Origin: Nostoc cf. edaphicum LEGE 07299
Lineage (GTDB): Bacteria > Cyanobacteriota > Cyanobacteriia > Cyanobacteriales > Nostocaceae
Direction of reading: 5' to 3'
Assembly: GCF_015207245.1 (NCBI RefSeq)
Contig: NZ_JADEXF010000251.1
Span: forward strand, 1 to 6,049
Length of the DNA: 6,049 nt
The position numbers and the translations under genes are program-made. Positions 1 to 5,393 of this stretch are shown piece by piece. The number at the start of each line of letters is the position of its first letter. Position 1 is the stretch's first letter. The notes beneath the pieces were generated by a model. The model saw only the letters and a list, made by a program, of their open reading frames with translations. It did not search any database and had not been told where the DNA came from.

Positions 1-400
1 CTACTAGACTACTCAAGTCGGAGTCTTTAATTAAATTGTTAAGACTTAAAAGACTAATCCCGCCTGTTTGTTCAATAATTTGCTTGCCTTGAGTGACAAT
101 TGTCAAGTCAGAGGTTGCTAGATATGCTTGTTGTGTTCCTAAGCTGTCAGAGACGGTGATGCCATGCCCTGTAAAGTAAATTAGCGCTTCGTTTTTAACT
201 GCTTGTTGTTGCAAAAGTGTTTTTAAAGCTTCAGCCAACTTATTTGTACTAACTTTTCCTTTGAGAACAACGATATCCTCAAAATCACCATGCGTTTTTA
301 GTACTTGCGCGACTGCTTCGGCATCCGTAGCTGGTTTTGTGAGATTGGAAAGCTGATTTGTATAATCTGTAATGCCAACTACAAGGGCGTAACGAGCCAT
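1..400 (-). CDS. Caspase-like peptidase (C14 family), N-terminal part, truncated by window edge
   Basis: This is the first 133 codons of a minus-strand gene that continues beyond position 1. I translated it by hand from the ATG at 398-400. It begins MARYALVVGITDY, then LTKPATDAEAVAQVL (about residues 20-34), a hydrophobic strand EDIVVLKG (41-48) and the hallmark YFTGHG (75-80), whose His79 matches the catalytic histidine of the caspase/paracaspase fold. Family knowledge places the catalytic Cys (a DCCHSG-like motif) shortly after the last visible residues, so it lies outside the window. Cyanobacterial members often carry C-terminal NTPase, WD40 or other sensor domains; none can be judged here. 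No clear Shine-Dalgarno sequence precedes the ATG, but the start agrees with the conserved N-terminus and with the related start of the large gene at 5113. It is divergent from the Trypco1-like gene at 468. The fold is well supported; protease activity is inferred. Confidence 0.88.
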   Translation of the reverse strand, partial: MARYALVVGITDYTNQLSNLTKPATDAEAVAQVLKTHGDFEDIVVLKGKVSTNKLAEALKTLLQQQAVKNEALIYFTGHGITVSDSLGTQQAYLATSDLTIVTQGKQIIEQTGGISLLSLNNLIKDSDLSSLV

Positions 401-467
401 CTATACATATTTAAATTGTCTGTTACAGAATAAGATAACTTAAATACACCTAAACTCTGAGGGCTTG
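401..467. promoter_or_regulatory. Divergent intergenic region between caspase-like and Trypco1-like genes
   Basis: This 67-bp AT-rich gap separates two divergent start codons (400 minus, 468 plus), so promoter elements for both genes should lie here or extend into the opposite gene. On the plus strand a GAGGG at 459-463 sits 4 nt before the ATG at 468 and is a reasonable, slightly close ribosome binding site. I could not pick out convincing -35/-10 pairs: TAAGAT (431-436) and TAAATA (441-446) are possible -10-like boxes, without a well-spaced -35. The shared control region suggests, but does not prove, coordinated expression. Confidence 0.4.
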
Positions 468-845
468 ATGTCGAACATAGAACGTTTAGTCTTTGAAGAA
501 GACGGGGAAATCTATACAATTCTGTTCGAGTCAAAAGAAACGCCAAATATACCAGAAGTTGTCACACCGGAGGTTGATGAGGAGAAAGAATCTTACGGCT
601 TTCGGGAAGAGGCATTTGTCAAAATTGAGGAAGTTCACCATCAAATTCGAGCTTATACCAAATATGCCATTGGCGCTTTTAAAAATTTAGGTGCTGCTGA
701 AGTCGAAGAGGTGACTCTGAAGTTTGGCTTAAAGATAGGCGGAAAAACTGGTATCCCCTTCGTAACAGAAGGTTCGGCGGAGAGTAATTTTGAAATTGAG
801 GTGAAGTGTAAGTTTCCTGAAAATAAGCAAAATTTCAGCACTTAA
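468..845 (+). CDS. Trypco1 / CU044_2847-family small protein
   Basis: A 125-residue soluble protein without signal peptide or membrane segment. It opens with a beta-rich stretch (IERLVFEEDGEIYTILFES), followed by an acidic, proline-containing linker (about 24-43), a helical segment (about 47-73) and the diagnostic C-terminal block EVTLKFGLKIGGKTG (81-95) ending SAESNFEIEVKCKFP (103-117). That pattern, a central E.xFGLK(I/L)G.K.G followed by a (G/S)AE.(N/H)F.(I/V).(V/L) strand, is what I recall for the CU044_2847 family, called trypsin-co-occurring domain 1 (Trypco1) because it neighbours trypsin- or caspase-like proteases and STAND proteins in predicted conflict systems. I chose ATG468 over TTG465 because GAGGG at 459-463 is correctly placed only for the ATG. 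It is transcribed divergently from a caspase-like gene, which fits the family's known company. The molecular role is unknown; adaptor or effector-association is inferred. The gene looks intact. Confidence 0.75.
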   Translation: MSNIERLVFEEDGEIYTILFESKETPNIPEVVTPEVDEEKESYGFREEAFVKIEEVHHQIRAYTKYAIGAFKNLGAAEVEEVTLKFGLKIGGKTGIPFVTEGSAESNFEIEVKCKFPENKQNFST

Positions 846-861
846 GGTTTTGCTTTGCCAA

Positions 862-930
862 GGATAAGCTTTATACCTTCAACTCTGCTAGGAATTATGG
901 AAGCGATGTCTTCTGCGGGCTACCCCTAAG
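862..930. repeat. Dispersed intergenic repeat with GCGATGTCT...GGGCTAC core, copy 1
   Basis: This stretch aligns nearly end to end with 5272-5340. Both start GGATAAGCT, share AATTA about 30 bp in, then (G)AGCGATGTCT, and after a short variable segment GGGCTAC; one single-base gap is needed. By eye the two are roughly 70% identical. I recall GCGATGTCTACGACGGGCTACGCC-like sequences as a frequent interspersed repeat in Nostoc-type genomes. This copy passes directly into the 21-bp tandem array that starts at 957, so the two repeats may form one composite unit. Confidence 0.65.
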
Positions 931-997
931 CCTTTGATTCATCATCATTGACCCTTCAATCTCGGATGTTGCAGTTCAAATTACGAAGTTCCGAGTT
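914..997. repeat. 84-bp composite repeat, copy 1 (partner at 1796-1879)
   Basis: Ungapped comparison with 1796-1879 gives 64 of 84 identical bases by my hand count. The shared unit contains TGCGGG(C/T)TAC, CCTAAGC, a CAT-rich stretch, CTT..ATCTCGG, TGTT.CAGTT and AAGTTCCGAGTT. It joins the tail of the GCGATGTCT-type repeat to the first units of the 21-bp array. Both copies lie at the two ends of the unknown gene at 1213-1686, in the same orientation. Confidence 0.7.
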
Positions 998-1250
998 AAA
1001 AAGGAGAGCGATTGCCTTCCACTTACCATCATTCACTCTTGGATCTCGGACGTTGCTGTTCAAAGCATGAAGTTTCGTGTTCTTATCTCGAAATTCCATG
1101 TTCTGAGGTTGAAACTTCGAGTTCAGAACTCGGAACGTCGAGCAATTTACTCCAACATCCGAGTTCTGAGCTTCAACATTGCACCTTAGAAGTGCAATTG
1201 CCGAGCTATTTTCTACAAGGCTGCGGCTTGAGGCTTGGATTTCCGAGATT
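957..1250. repeat. Degenerate 21-bp tandem array, about 14 units
   Basis: Cut into 21-nt steps from 957, the sequence shows a recurring pattern: (T/A)GA..T, then CGAA or a similar core, then TTCCGAG and a final TTC or TTA. The clearest units run from 1041 to 1250, ten consecutive 21-mers with few or no indels; units at 999-1040 are poor matches but keep phase. Because 21 is a multiple of 3, the plus strand stays open for over 90 codons and reads as heptads of the type SELxTSS. The last units extend into the 3' end of the minus-strand gene at 1213-1686 and encode its final dozen residues. There is no conserved-repeat/unique-spacer alternation, so it is not a CRISPR. It is most likely an old, diverged intergenic tandem repeat. 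Confidence 0.75.
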
Positions 1251-1686
1251 TACGGGCGAACCTTTGCCCCATTTCCTCAACTACTCCATCTAAACCAGCG
1301 CCTTGTCCACTAGCTTTGGCATAATTATACACCTGCAACGCGGCTGCATAAGCTTCACTGCCCACTGCTATAGATGTATCATCTAGCAACTCTTGTAATT
1401 GCGAGAAAGACAGCAGTACTGGATACAAAGCTTCAAATAATTGTACGTCTTTCCGCATCTCATCGAGGTCAAACGATCGCGGTAAAAACTCTGGGTTCTG
1501 TGTCGCTACTTCCAATGCTTTACTGACAAAGGCGCGGCTTTTATCTCCCATCTTGGGTAAAGCTTTCCGCTCCTCGTTACTTAAATCAATCAAAAATGGT
1601 AGTTTCTCTTTAATTGTAGCGATCGCTTGCAACACTGCATCTCTATCTGATTGCGCTAGTGTTGCACTAATTGGGGTTGTGGACAT
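1213..1686 (-). CDS. Conserved-looking helical protein of unknown function, 157 aa
   Basis: The ATG at 1684-1686 has an upstream TGGAG about 10 nt away (CTCC on the plus strand at 1697-1700), a plausible ribosome binding site. The product is soluble and predicted mostly helical, with no signal peptide or membrane segment. Recognisable stretches are LPFLIDLSNEERKALPKMGD (29-48), FLPRSFDLDEMRKDV (67-81), a leucine-rich helix at 82-101 and SEAYAAALQVYNYAK (110-124). I have a vague recollection of similar hypothetical proteins in cyanobacteria and Bacteroidetes, but cannot name a family or function. The basic C-terminus RFARKSRKSK (142-151) and the following PQAAAL are partly encoded by the final units of the neighbouring 21-bp array, so the native 3' end may have been altered or extended by the repeat. 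The gene contains a HIP1 site, as expected for resident cyanobacterial DNA. It stands alone between intergenic repeats; no operon is evident. Confidence 0.82.
   Translation of the reverse strand: MSTTPISATLAQSDRDAVLQAIATIKEKLPFLIDLSNEERKALPKMGDKSRAFVSKALEVATQNPEFLPRSFDLDEMRKDVQLFEALYPVLLSFSQLQELLDDTSIAVGSEAYAAALQVYNYAKASGQGAGLDGVVEEMGQRFARKSRKSKPQAAAL
1619..1626. repeat. HIP1 octamer palindrome
   Basis: GCGATCGC spans 1619-1626 inside the unknown-function gene. HIP1 is the highly iterated palindrome of many cyanobacterial genomes, so its presence supports the taxonomic reading. A near match (ACGATCGC) lies at about 1473-1480. Confidence 0.85.
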
Positions 1687-1795
1687 AGAAATTAATCTCC
1701 AGTATGTTGCTTAATTTTAGAGTGCCCACATATACAAGTTTAATTTCAATAACACCAATAAAAATTCCAAGGGCAAAGGGTGAGCTTTGTCAAAG

Positions 1796-1879
1796 TGCGG
1801 GTTACGCCTAAGCTTTTCACTCACCATAATTTATCCTTGGATCTCGGCTGTTACAGTTGTGAACATAAAGTTCCGAGTT
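1796..1879. repeat. 84-bp composite repeat, copy 2
   Basis: This is the same-orientation partner of 914-997 (64/84 identities, no gaps, by hand count). It lies in the 361-bp gap upstream of the gene starting at 1686. The upstream GCGATGTCT part seen in copy 1 is not recognisable here, so this copy starts at the GCGGGTTACGCC end. Confidence 0.7.
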
Positions 1880-1922
1880 TTGAGCATGAACTTCCAAGTT
1901 TTAAAGGAGAAAACTGGAGTTC
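1839..1922. repeat. Second 21-bp degenerate tandem array, four units
   Basis: Four consecutive 21-mers (1839-1859, 1860-1880, 1881-1901, 1902-1922) match the pattern of the longer array at 957-1250: each has a TGA/GGA-like start, AAGTTCC or ACTTCC in the middle and ends AGTT plus one base. A partial fifth unit begins TGAGCC at 1923. The rest of the gap up to 2023 is AT-rich and shows nothing I can assign. Confidence 0.68.
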
Positions 1923-2023
1923 TGAGCCTAAATGAAGAAGATAATAAGTCTCCTTTTTGTGTTCTCCTTTCTTTACTTACTGCCTTTATAGCCGTTTGCA
2001 ATTGAGTCGAGTGCAGACCTTCT

Positions 2024-2050
2024 TAGAGGCACAGCAATGCCGTGTTTTTA
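2024..2050. other. Imperfect hairpin at the 3' end of the large STAND-WD40 gene
   Basis: On the plus strand CACAGC-AAT-GCCGTG (2030-2044) forms a 6-bp stem with one A/C mismatch. In the minus-strand transcript of the STAND gene the same bases read CACGGC-ATT-GCTGTG, where all six positions pair (one G-U). The structure starts 3 nt after the TAA stop (2048-2050). A T-run follows the stem on the plus strand (TTTTT, 2045-2049) but not on the gene's own strand, so it is not a canonical intrinsic terminator for that gene. It may act as a 3' stabilising hairpin or be a copy of the short hairpin repeats common in Nostoc intergenic DNA. Confidence 0.4.
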
Positions 2051-5000
2051 CCCGCTTACTTTACTCCAAACATATTTTTGGCAGGTTTCGCAGGCAGCTT
2101 TTGCTTCCTCTGTTTGCGGATTGGTGAAGACGGGATGGTAACGTAACCTGTCACAACACACTTGCAACCATGCACGCCAGTCACCGCGCCACAACCGTAC
2201 AGTACCATCTTCACCGCCGCTAACAATCGTCTGCCCATCGGTGCTAATGGCGACAGAATAAACCCAACCCTCATGACCGCGTAAAGGTTCAGCCAAGGGA
2301 AGACCTTGCAGGTTCCACAACCGCACAGTGCCGTCATCACCGCCACTAACAATCGTCTGCCCATCGGCGCTAATGGCGACAGAATAGACCCAACCTTTAT
2401 GACCGCGCAAAGGTTCAGCTAAGGGAAGACCTTGCAGATTCCACAACCGTACAGCGCCATCAGTACCACCACTAACAATCGTCTGCCCATCAGCGCTAAT
2501 GGCCACAGAATTGACAAAACCCTGATGACCACGCAAAGGTTCAGCTAAGGCAAAACCTTGACGATTCCACAAACGCACAGTGCCGTCATCACCGCCACTA
2601 ACAATCATCTGCCCATCGGCACTGATGGCGACAGAATTGACATAACCCTCATGACCATACAAAGGTTCAGCTAAGGCAAGACCTTGCAGATTCCACAAAC
2701 GCACCGTACCGTCACTACCACCGCTGACAATCGTCTGACCATCAGTACTGATAGCGACAGAATAGACCCAACCCTGATGACCGCGCAAAGGTTCGGTTAA
2801 GGCAAGACCTTGGTGATTCCACAACCGCACCGTGCCGTCAGTACCGCCGCTGACAATCGTCTGTCCATCGGTGCTAATGGCGACAGAATAAACCCAACTC
2901 TGATGACCGCGCAAAGGTTCAGTTAAGGCAAGACCTTGGTGGTTCCAAAACCGCACCGTGCCGTCAGTACTACCACTAACAATTGTCTGACCATGAGTGC
3001 TGATAGCGACAGACCTAACATTGCCTTCATGACCACGCAAAGGTTCAGTTAAGGGAAGACCTTGGCGATTCCACAATCGCACAGTGCTGCCATCACTGCC
3101 GCTGACAATCGTCTGCCCATCGGTGCTGATAGCGACAGAATTGACATTACCCTCATGACCGCGCAAAGGTTCGGCTAAGGAAAGACCTTGGCGATTCCAC
3201 AACCGCACCGTACCATCAGCACCGCCACTGACAATCGTCTGTCCATTGGCGCTGATGGCCACAGACCTCACATTACCCTCATGACCATACAAAGGTTCAG
3301 CCAAGAGAAGACCTTGGTAACTCCATAACCGCACCATACCATCGGCGCCACCACTGACAATCGTCTGCCCATCGGCACTGATGGCGACAGAAGAGATATC
3401 ATTTTTATCCCCACGCAATGGTTTAGCTAAGGGAAGACCTTGGCGGTTCCACAGCCGCACCATACCGTCGGCACCACCACTGACAATCGTCTGCCCATCG
3501 GCGCTAATAGCGACAGAAGAGACATTACCCTCATGACCGCGCAAAGGTTCAGCTAAGGAAAGACCTTGGTAATTCCACAACCGCACAGTGCCGTCAGTAC
3601 CACTACTAACAATCGTCTGCCCATCGGCGCTGATGGCGACAGAAGAGACATTACCCTGATGACCACGCAAAGGTTCAGCTAAGGGAAGACCTTGGTAATT
3701 CCACAACCGTACAGTGCCGTCAGTACCACTACTAACAATCGTCTGCCCATCAGCGCTAATAGCGACAGAAGAGACATTCCCCTCATGACCACAGAAGGGA
3801 ATCGAGACTCTTGCTTTATTCACCACCCGATTCAAACTGTTCTGAACTGATGCAAGAATCTGCTGGGGTAGTTTCTCTTGATTCTCCCCCATAGCTTGAA
3901 TTGCCAAAACTAGACTATCTAGGGGTTGTAAGGGCAATAAATCGTCTACTCTAGCCGCTTTTTCTCGCAACTGGGATTCAGTAAGCGCTTTTTCCATCTC
4001 GGCAATCCGGTCTTTGTCATCGGCATCGCTGCGCTGGTAAAAATCTTCATCTTGTTGGAGTGATTGCAAATCGGGCTGCAATTGTTGCCAGCTATCTCTC
4101 ACTTGGGCCAGCAATCCCTTTTGGATTAAATATTTGTCATCCGGCCTTTCGTTCAACCATTCCCGTCGGGTATTTTCTAATGTCTCGCTCAACGGTCGCA
4201 AGTCTCGGTCTTGTTGTCGCCACTGGGCAAACTGCTGCCAACTTTCAATTAAAGCTTCATGGGCTAAATTAATCCAGACTTCTCCTTTTTCATCTTTCTC
4301 AGAAACTAATAAGCGTCCCTTAGCCAATCCTGCTTCACCATCTAGCAACTCACTAAGTTGTTGCCGTTGATTGGCATCATCACCTGCAATATTTAATAAT
4401 GTGGCTTTTGGTTGGCGCTGTCGGGTATCCTTTTCTCCCTCTCCCGTTCTTACTAACCGCAGAAAAATCTGCTTAATCCATTCCTTTTCTTGCTGACTGC
4501 GTTCTTGAGTTGGATATTCTTTCTCATAATCTTGGTAGTGATAAACATTTTCTGCATGGAGATTTAATACCGCAGTTAATCCTCCCAAGTTCTCATACTC
4601 TTCTTGGGTAAGTTGATATTTCTTTTGCTCGCGTTTCTCCCAGAGTTTAGTTAAGGCAAACTTTAACAATGGCAAATTCCCTGGTTCTTGTTGAAGATTT
4701 TGGAGAATTTTTAATGCTCCTGCTTCTTCAACACTATGAACCTGAAGCTGGGCAGATTTGGCGATTGTCTCCTTGAAATCAACTCCAGTTAAAGGCGGTA
4801 TAACAACTACTGGGGTTTGAATCAGTTGAGTCAGAGAAGGATTATCTAAACAGGATTGAAGAAAATCACCTCGCATAGTAATTACAACTGCTAACCGCGA
4901 ATCATGAATTTCTACTACCCCAGTTAGTAGTTCAATAAATCTCTGCCGTTCTTCCTTATCTATACAAACTGTAAATACTTTCTCAAACTCATCTACCACC

Positions 5001-5113
5001 AGCAAAAATTTTTCTGTGTTAACCACAGCCTCTGCATCATCAATAGGTTTAGTCAGGCTGCCGAAACTGTTGTCATACTGAGCAATTTCAACCACAAGGG
5101 CGTATTGTGTCAT
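2048..5113 (-). CDS. Deletion-derived nSTAND1-type NTPase with 13 WD40 repeats and a vestigial caspase N-terminus
   Basis: A 1021-residue protein. Residues 1-30 (MTQYALVVEIAQYD...LTKPIDDAEAV) match the first strand and helix of a caspase-like domain, much like the neighbour at 1-400. At about 31-36 the sequence jumps to FLLVVDEFEKVF (36-47), the Walker B strand of an NTPase. RLAVVITMRGDFLQSC (73-88) resembles the sensor-1 region of the nSTAND1 family, GNLPLLKFALTKLW (145-158) the STAND GxP region, and INLAHEALIESW (281-292) the conserved helix of the following winged-helix part. A helical, Q/E/D-rich linker (300-435) leads to 13 WD40 blades (441-975) and a tail with DWRAWLQVCCDRLRYHPVF (978-996). 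The caspase GHG and Cys motifs and the Walker A P-loop are absent, so proteolysis and normal NTP binding are unlikely. ATG5113 fits the caspase N-terminus; the next Met is residue 80. No good Shine-Dalgarno is seen. In the usual full-length architecture this would be an NTP-driven sensor; this form is probably a regulator, decoy or decaying gene. Confidence 0.85.
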   Translation of the reverse strand: MTQYALVVEIAQYDNSFGSLTKPIDDAEAVVNTEKFLLVVDEFEKVFTVCIDKEERQRFIELLTGVVEIHDSRLAVVITMRGDFLQSCLDNPSLTQLIQTPVVVIPPLTGVDFKETIAKSAQLQVHSVEEAGALKILQNLQQEPGNLPLLKFALTKLWEKREQKKYQLTQEEYENLGGLTAVLNLHAENVYHYQDYEKEYPTQERSQQEKEWIKQIFLRLVRTGEGEKDTRQRQPKATLLNIAGDDANQRQQLSELLDGEAGLAKGRLLVSEKDEKGEVWINLAHEALIESWQQFAQWRQQDRDLRPLSETLENTRREWLNERPDDKYLIQKGLLAQVRDSWQQLQPDLQSLQQDEDFYQRSDADDKDRIAEMEKALTESQLREKAARVDDLLPLQPLDSLVLAIQAMGENQEKLPQQILASVQNSLNRVVNKARVSIPFCGHEGNVSSVAISADGQTIVSSGTDGTVRLWNYQGLPLAEPLRGHQGNVSSVAISADGQTIVSSGTDGTVRLWNYQGLSLAEPLRGHEGNVSSVAISADGQTIVSGGADGMVRLWNRQGLPLAKPLRGDKNDISSVAISADGQTIVSGGADGMVRLWSYQGLLLAEPLYGHEGNVRSVAISANGQTIVSGGADGTVRLWNRQGLSLAEPLRGHEGNVNSVAISTDGQTIVSGSDGSTVRLWNRQGLPLTEPLRGHEGNVRSVAISTHGQTIVSGSTDGTVRFWNHQGLALTEPLRGHQSWVYSVAISTDGQTIVSGGTDGTVRLWNHQGLALTEPLRGHQGWVYSVAISTDGQTIVSGGSDGTVRLWNLQGLALAEPLYGHEGYVNSVAISADGQMIVSGGDDGTVRLWNRQGFALAEPLRGHQGFVNSVAISADGQTIVSGGTDGAVRLWNLQGLPLAEPLRGHKGWVYSVAISADGQTIVSGGDDGTVRLWNLQGLPLAEPLRGHEGWVYSVAISTDGQTIVSGGEDGTVRLWRGDWRAWLQVCCDRLRYHPVFTNPQTEEAKAACETCQKYVWSKVSG
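2189..3793 (-). repeat. 126-bp coding tandem repeat: 13 WD40 blades of 42 residues
   Basis: Residues 441-975 of the large protein fall into 13 units with the consensus RGHxGxVxSVAIS(A/T)DGQTIVSGGxDGTVRLWNxQGLxLAEPL. Every complete unit is exactly 42 codons, and the DNA copies are nearly identical over long runs, so the array expanded recently or is homogenised by recombination. Variation is concentrated at unit positions 4, 6, 8, 24 and 33. Blades 1-7 carry Asn (Asp in blade 4) at position 6, while blades 8-13 carry Trp, Tyr or Phe. Blade 4 lacks the conserved GH dipeptide (RGDKND), and blade 7 has His in place of the SxDG aspartate. Thirteen blades fit a 7+6 pair of propellers. Confidence 0.93.
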
Positions 5114-5186
5114 CTTGTTTTGTTAAAACTATTGAGAAAATTACCTCTGTGCTTTAAAATACCCAAATTAACGAGTTATTTACCCA

Positions 5187-5205
5187 CTAGAGTTAAAAAC
5201 TCTAG
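5187..5205. promoter_or_regulatory. Perfect 8-bp inverted repeat upstream of the STAND-WD40 gene
   Basis: CTAGAGTT (5187-5194) and AACTCTAG (5198-5205) are exact inverted copies separated by AAA. The palindrome lies about 73 bp upstream of the start codon at 5113. That position suits an operator or a transcript hairpin, but nothing else in the sequence decides between these. No convincing promoter boxes could be fixed around it. Confidence 0.4.
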
Positions 5206-5271
5206 ATTTAAAGTTCAAGTAGCGGTTGAGTAACACGCAGTAGAAGCAAAATATTAAAGTCTTAGTGACTG

Positions 5272-5340
5272 GGATAAGCTCTATACTTTGTAGTTCAGTA
5301 GTAATTACGTGAGCGATGTCTAAGGGTGGGCTACGACTAG
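5272..5340. repeat. Dispersed intergenic repeat with GCGATGTCT...GGGCTAC core, copy 2
   Basis: This is the partner of 862-930, in the same orientation: GGATAAGCT at the start, AATTA, then GAGCGATGTCT (5311-5321) and GGGCTACG (5328-5335). Unlike copy 1 it is not followed by the 21-bp array but runs into the MITE-like region that starts near 5374. Confidence 0.65.
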
Positions 5341-5393
5341 TTAAAAAATTTCAGCTTAAGTTGACACCAATGCAATACTTCTCGGTTAAAAGT

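Noticed and set aside
465..467. TTG as the start of the Trypco1-like gene
   Set aside because: It lies only 1 nt after the GAGGG motif; the following ATG at 468 has the workable spacing.
493..690. Alternative plus-strand frame within the Trypco1-like gene
   Set aside because: Its lysine-rich, low-complexity translation has no family resemblance; the overlapping frame from 468 is clearly the coding one.
653..841. Minus-strand open frame antisense to the Trypco1-like gene
   Set aside because: The plus-strand frame has a family-specific motif and a ribosome binding site; the antisense frame has neither.
957..1250. CRISPR array
   Set aside because: The repeats are contiguous 21-mers without spacers and too diverged from each other. 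No cas genes are nearby.
1012..1293. Plus-strand open frame of 93 codons with heptad-like SELxTSS repeats
   Set aside because: The frame is open because the 21-bp array is a multiple of three. It starts at a TTG without a good ribosome binding site, and it overlaps the 3' end of a better-supported minus-strand gene. Kept only as an alternative under the array finding.
1787..2005. Plus-strand open frame of 72 codons
   Set aside because: It lies over the second composite repeat and AT-rich DNA, with no ribosome binding site and no recognisable sequence.
2056..2364. Second minus-strand frame within the WD40 repeats
   Set aside because: It is a shadow frame produced by the repetitive, unusually regular coding DNA of the large gene; its translation resembles no protein family.
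4060..4370. Two short plus-strand open frames antisense to the NTPase region
   Set aside because: They lie wholly inside the large minus-strand gene, whose frame carries clear domain motifs there.
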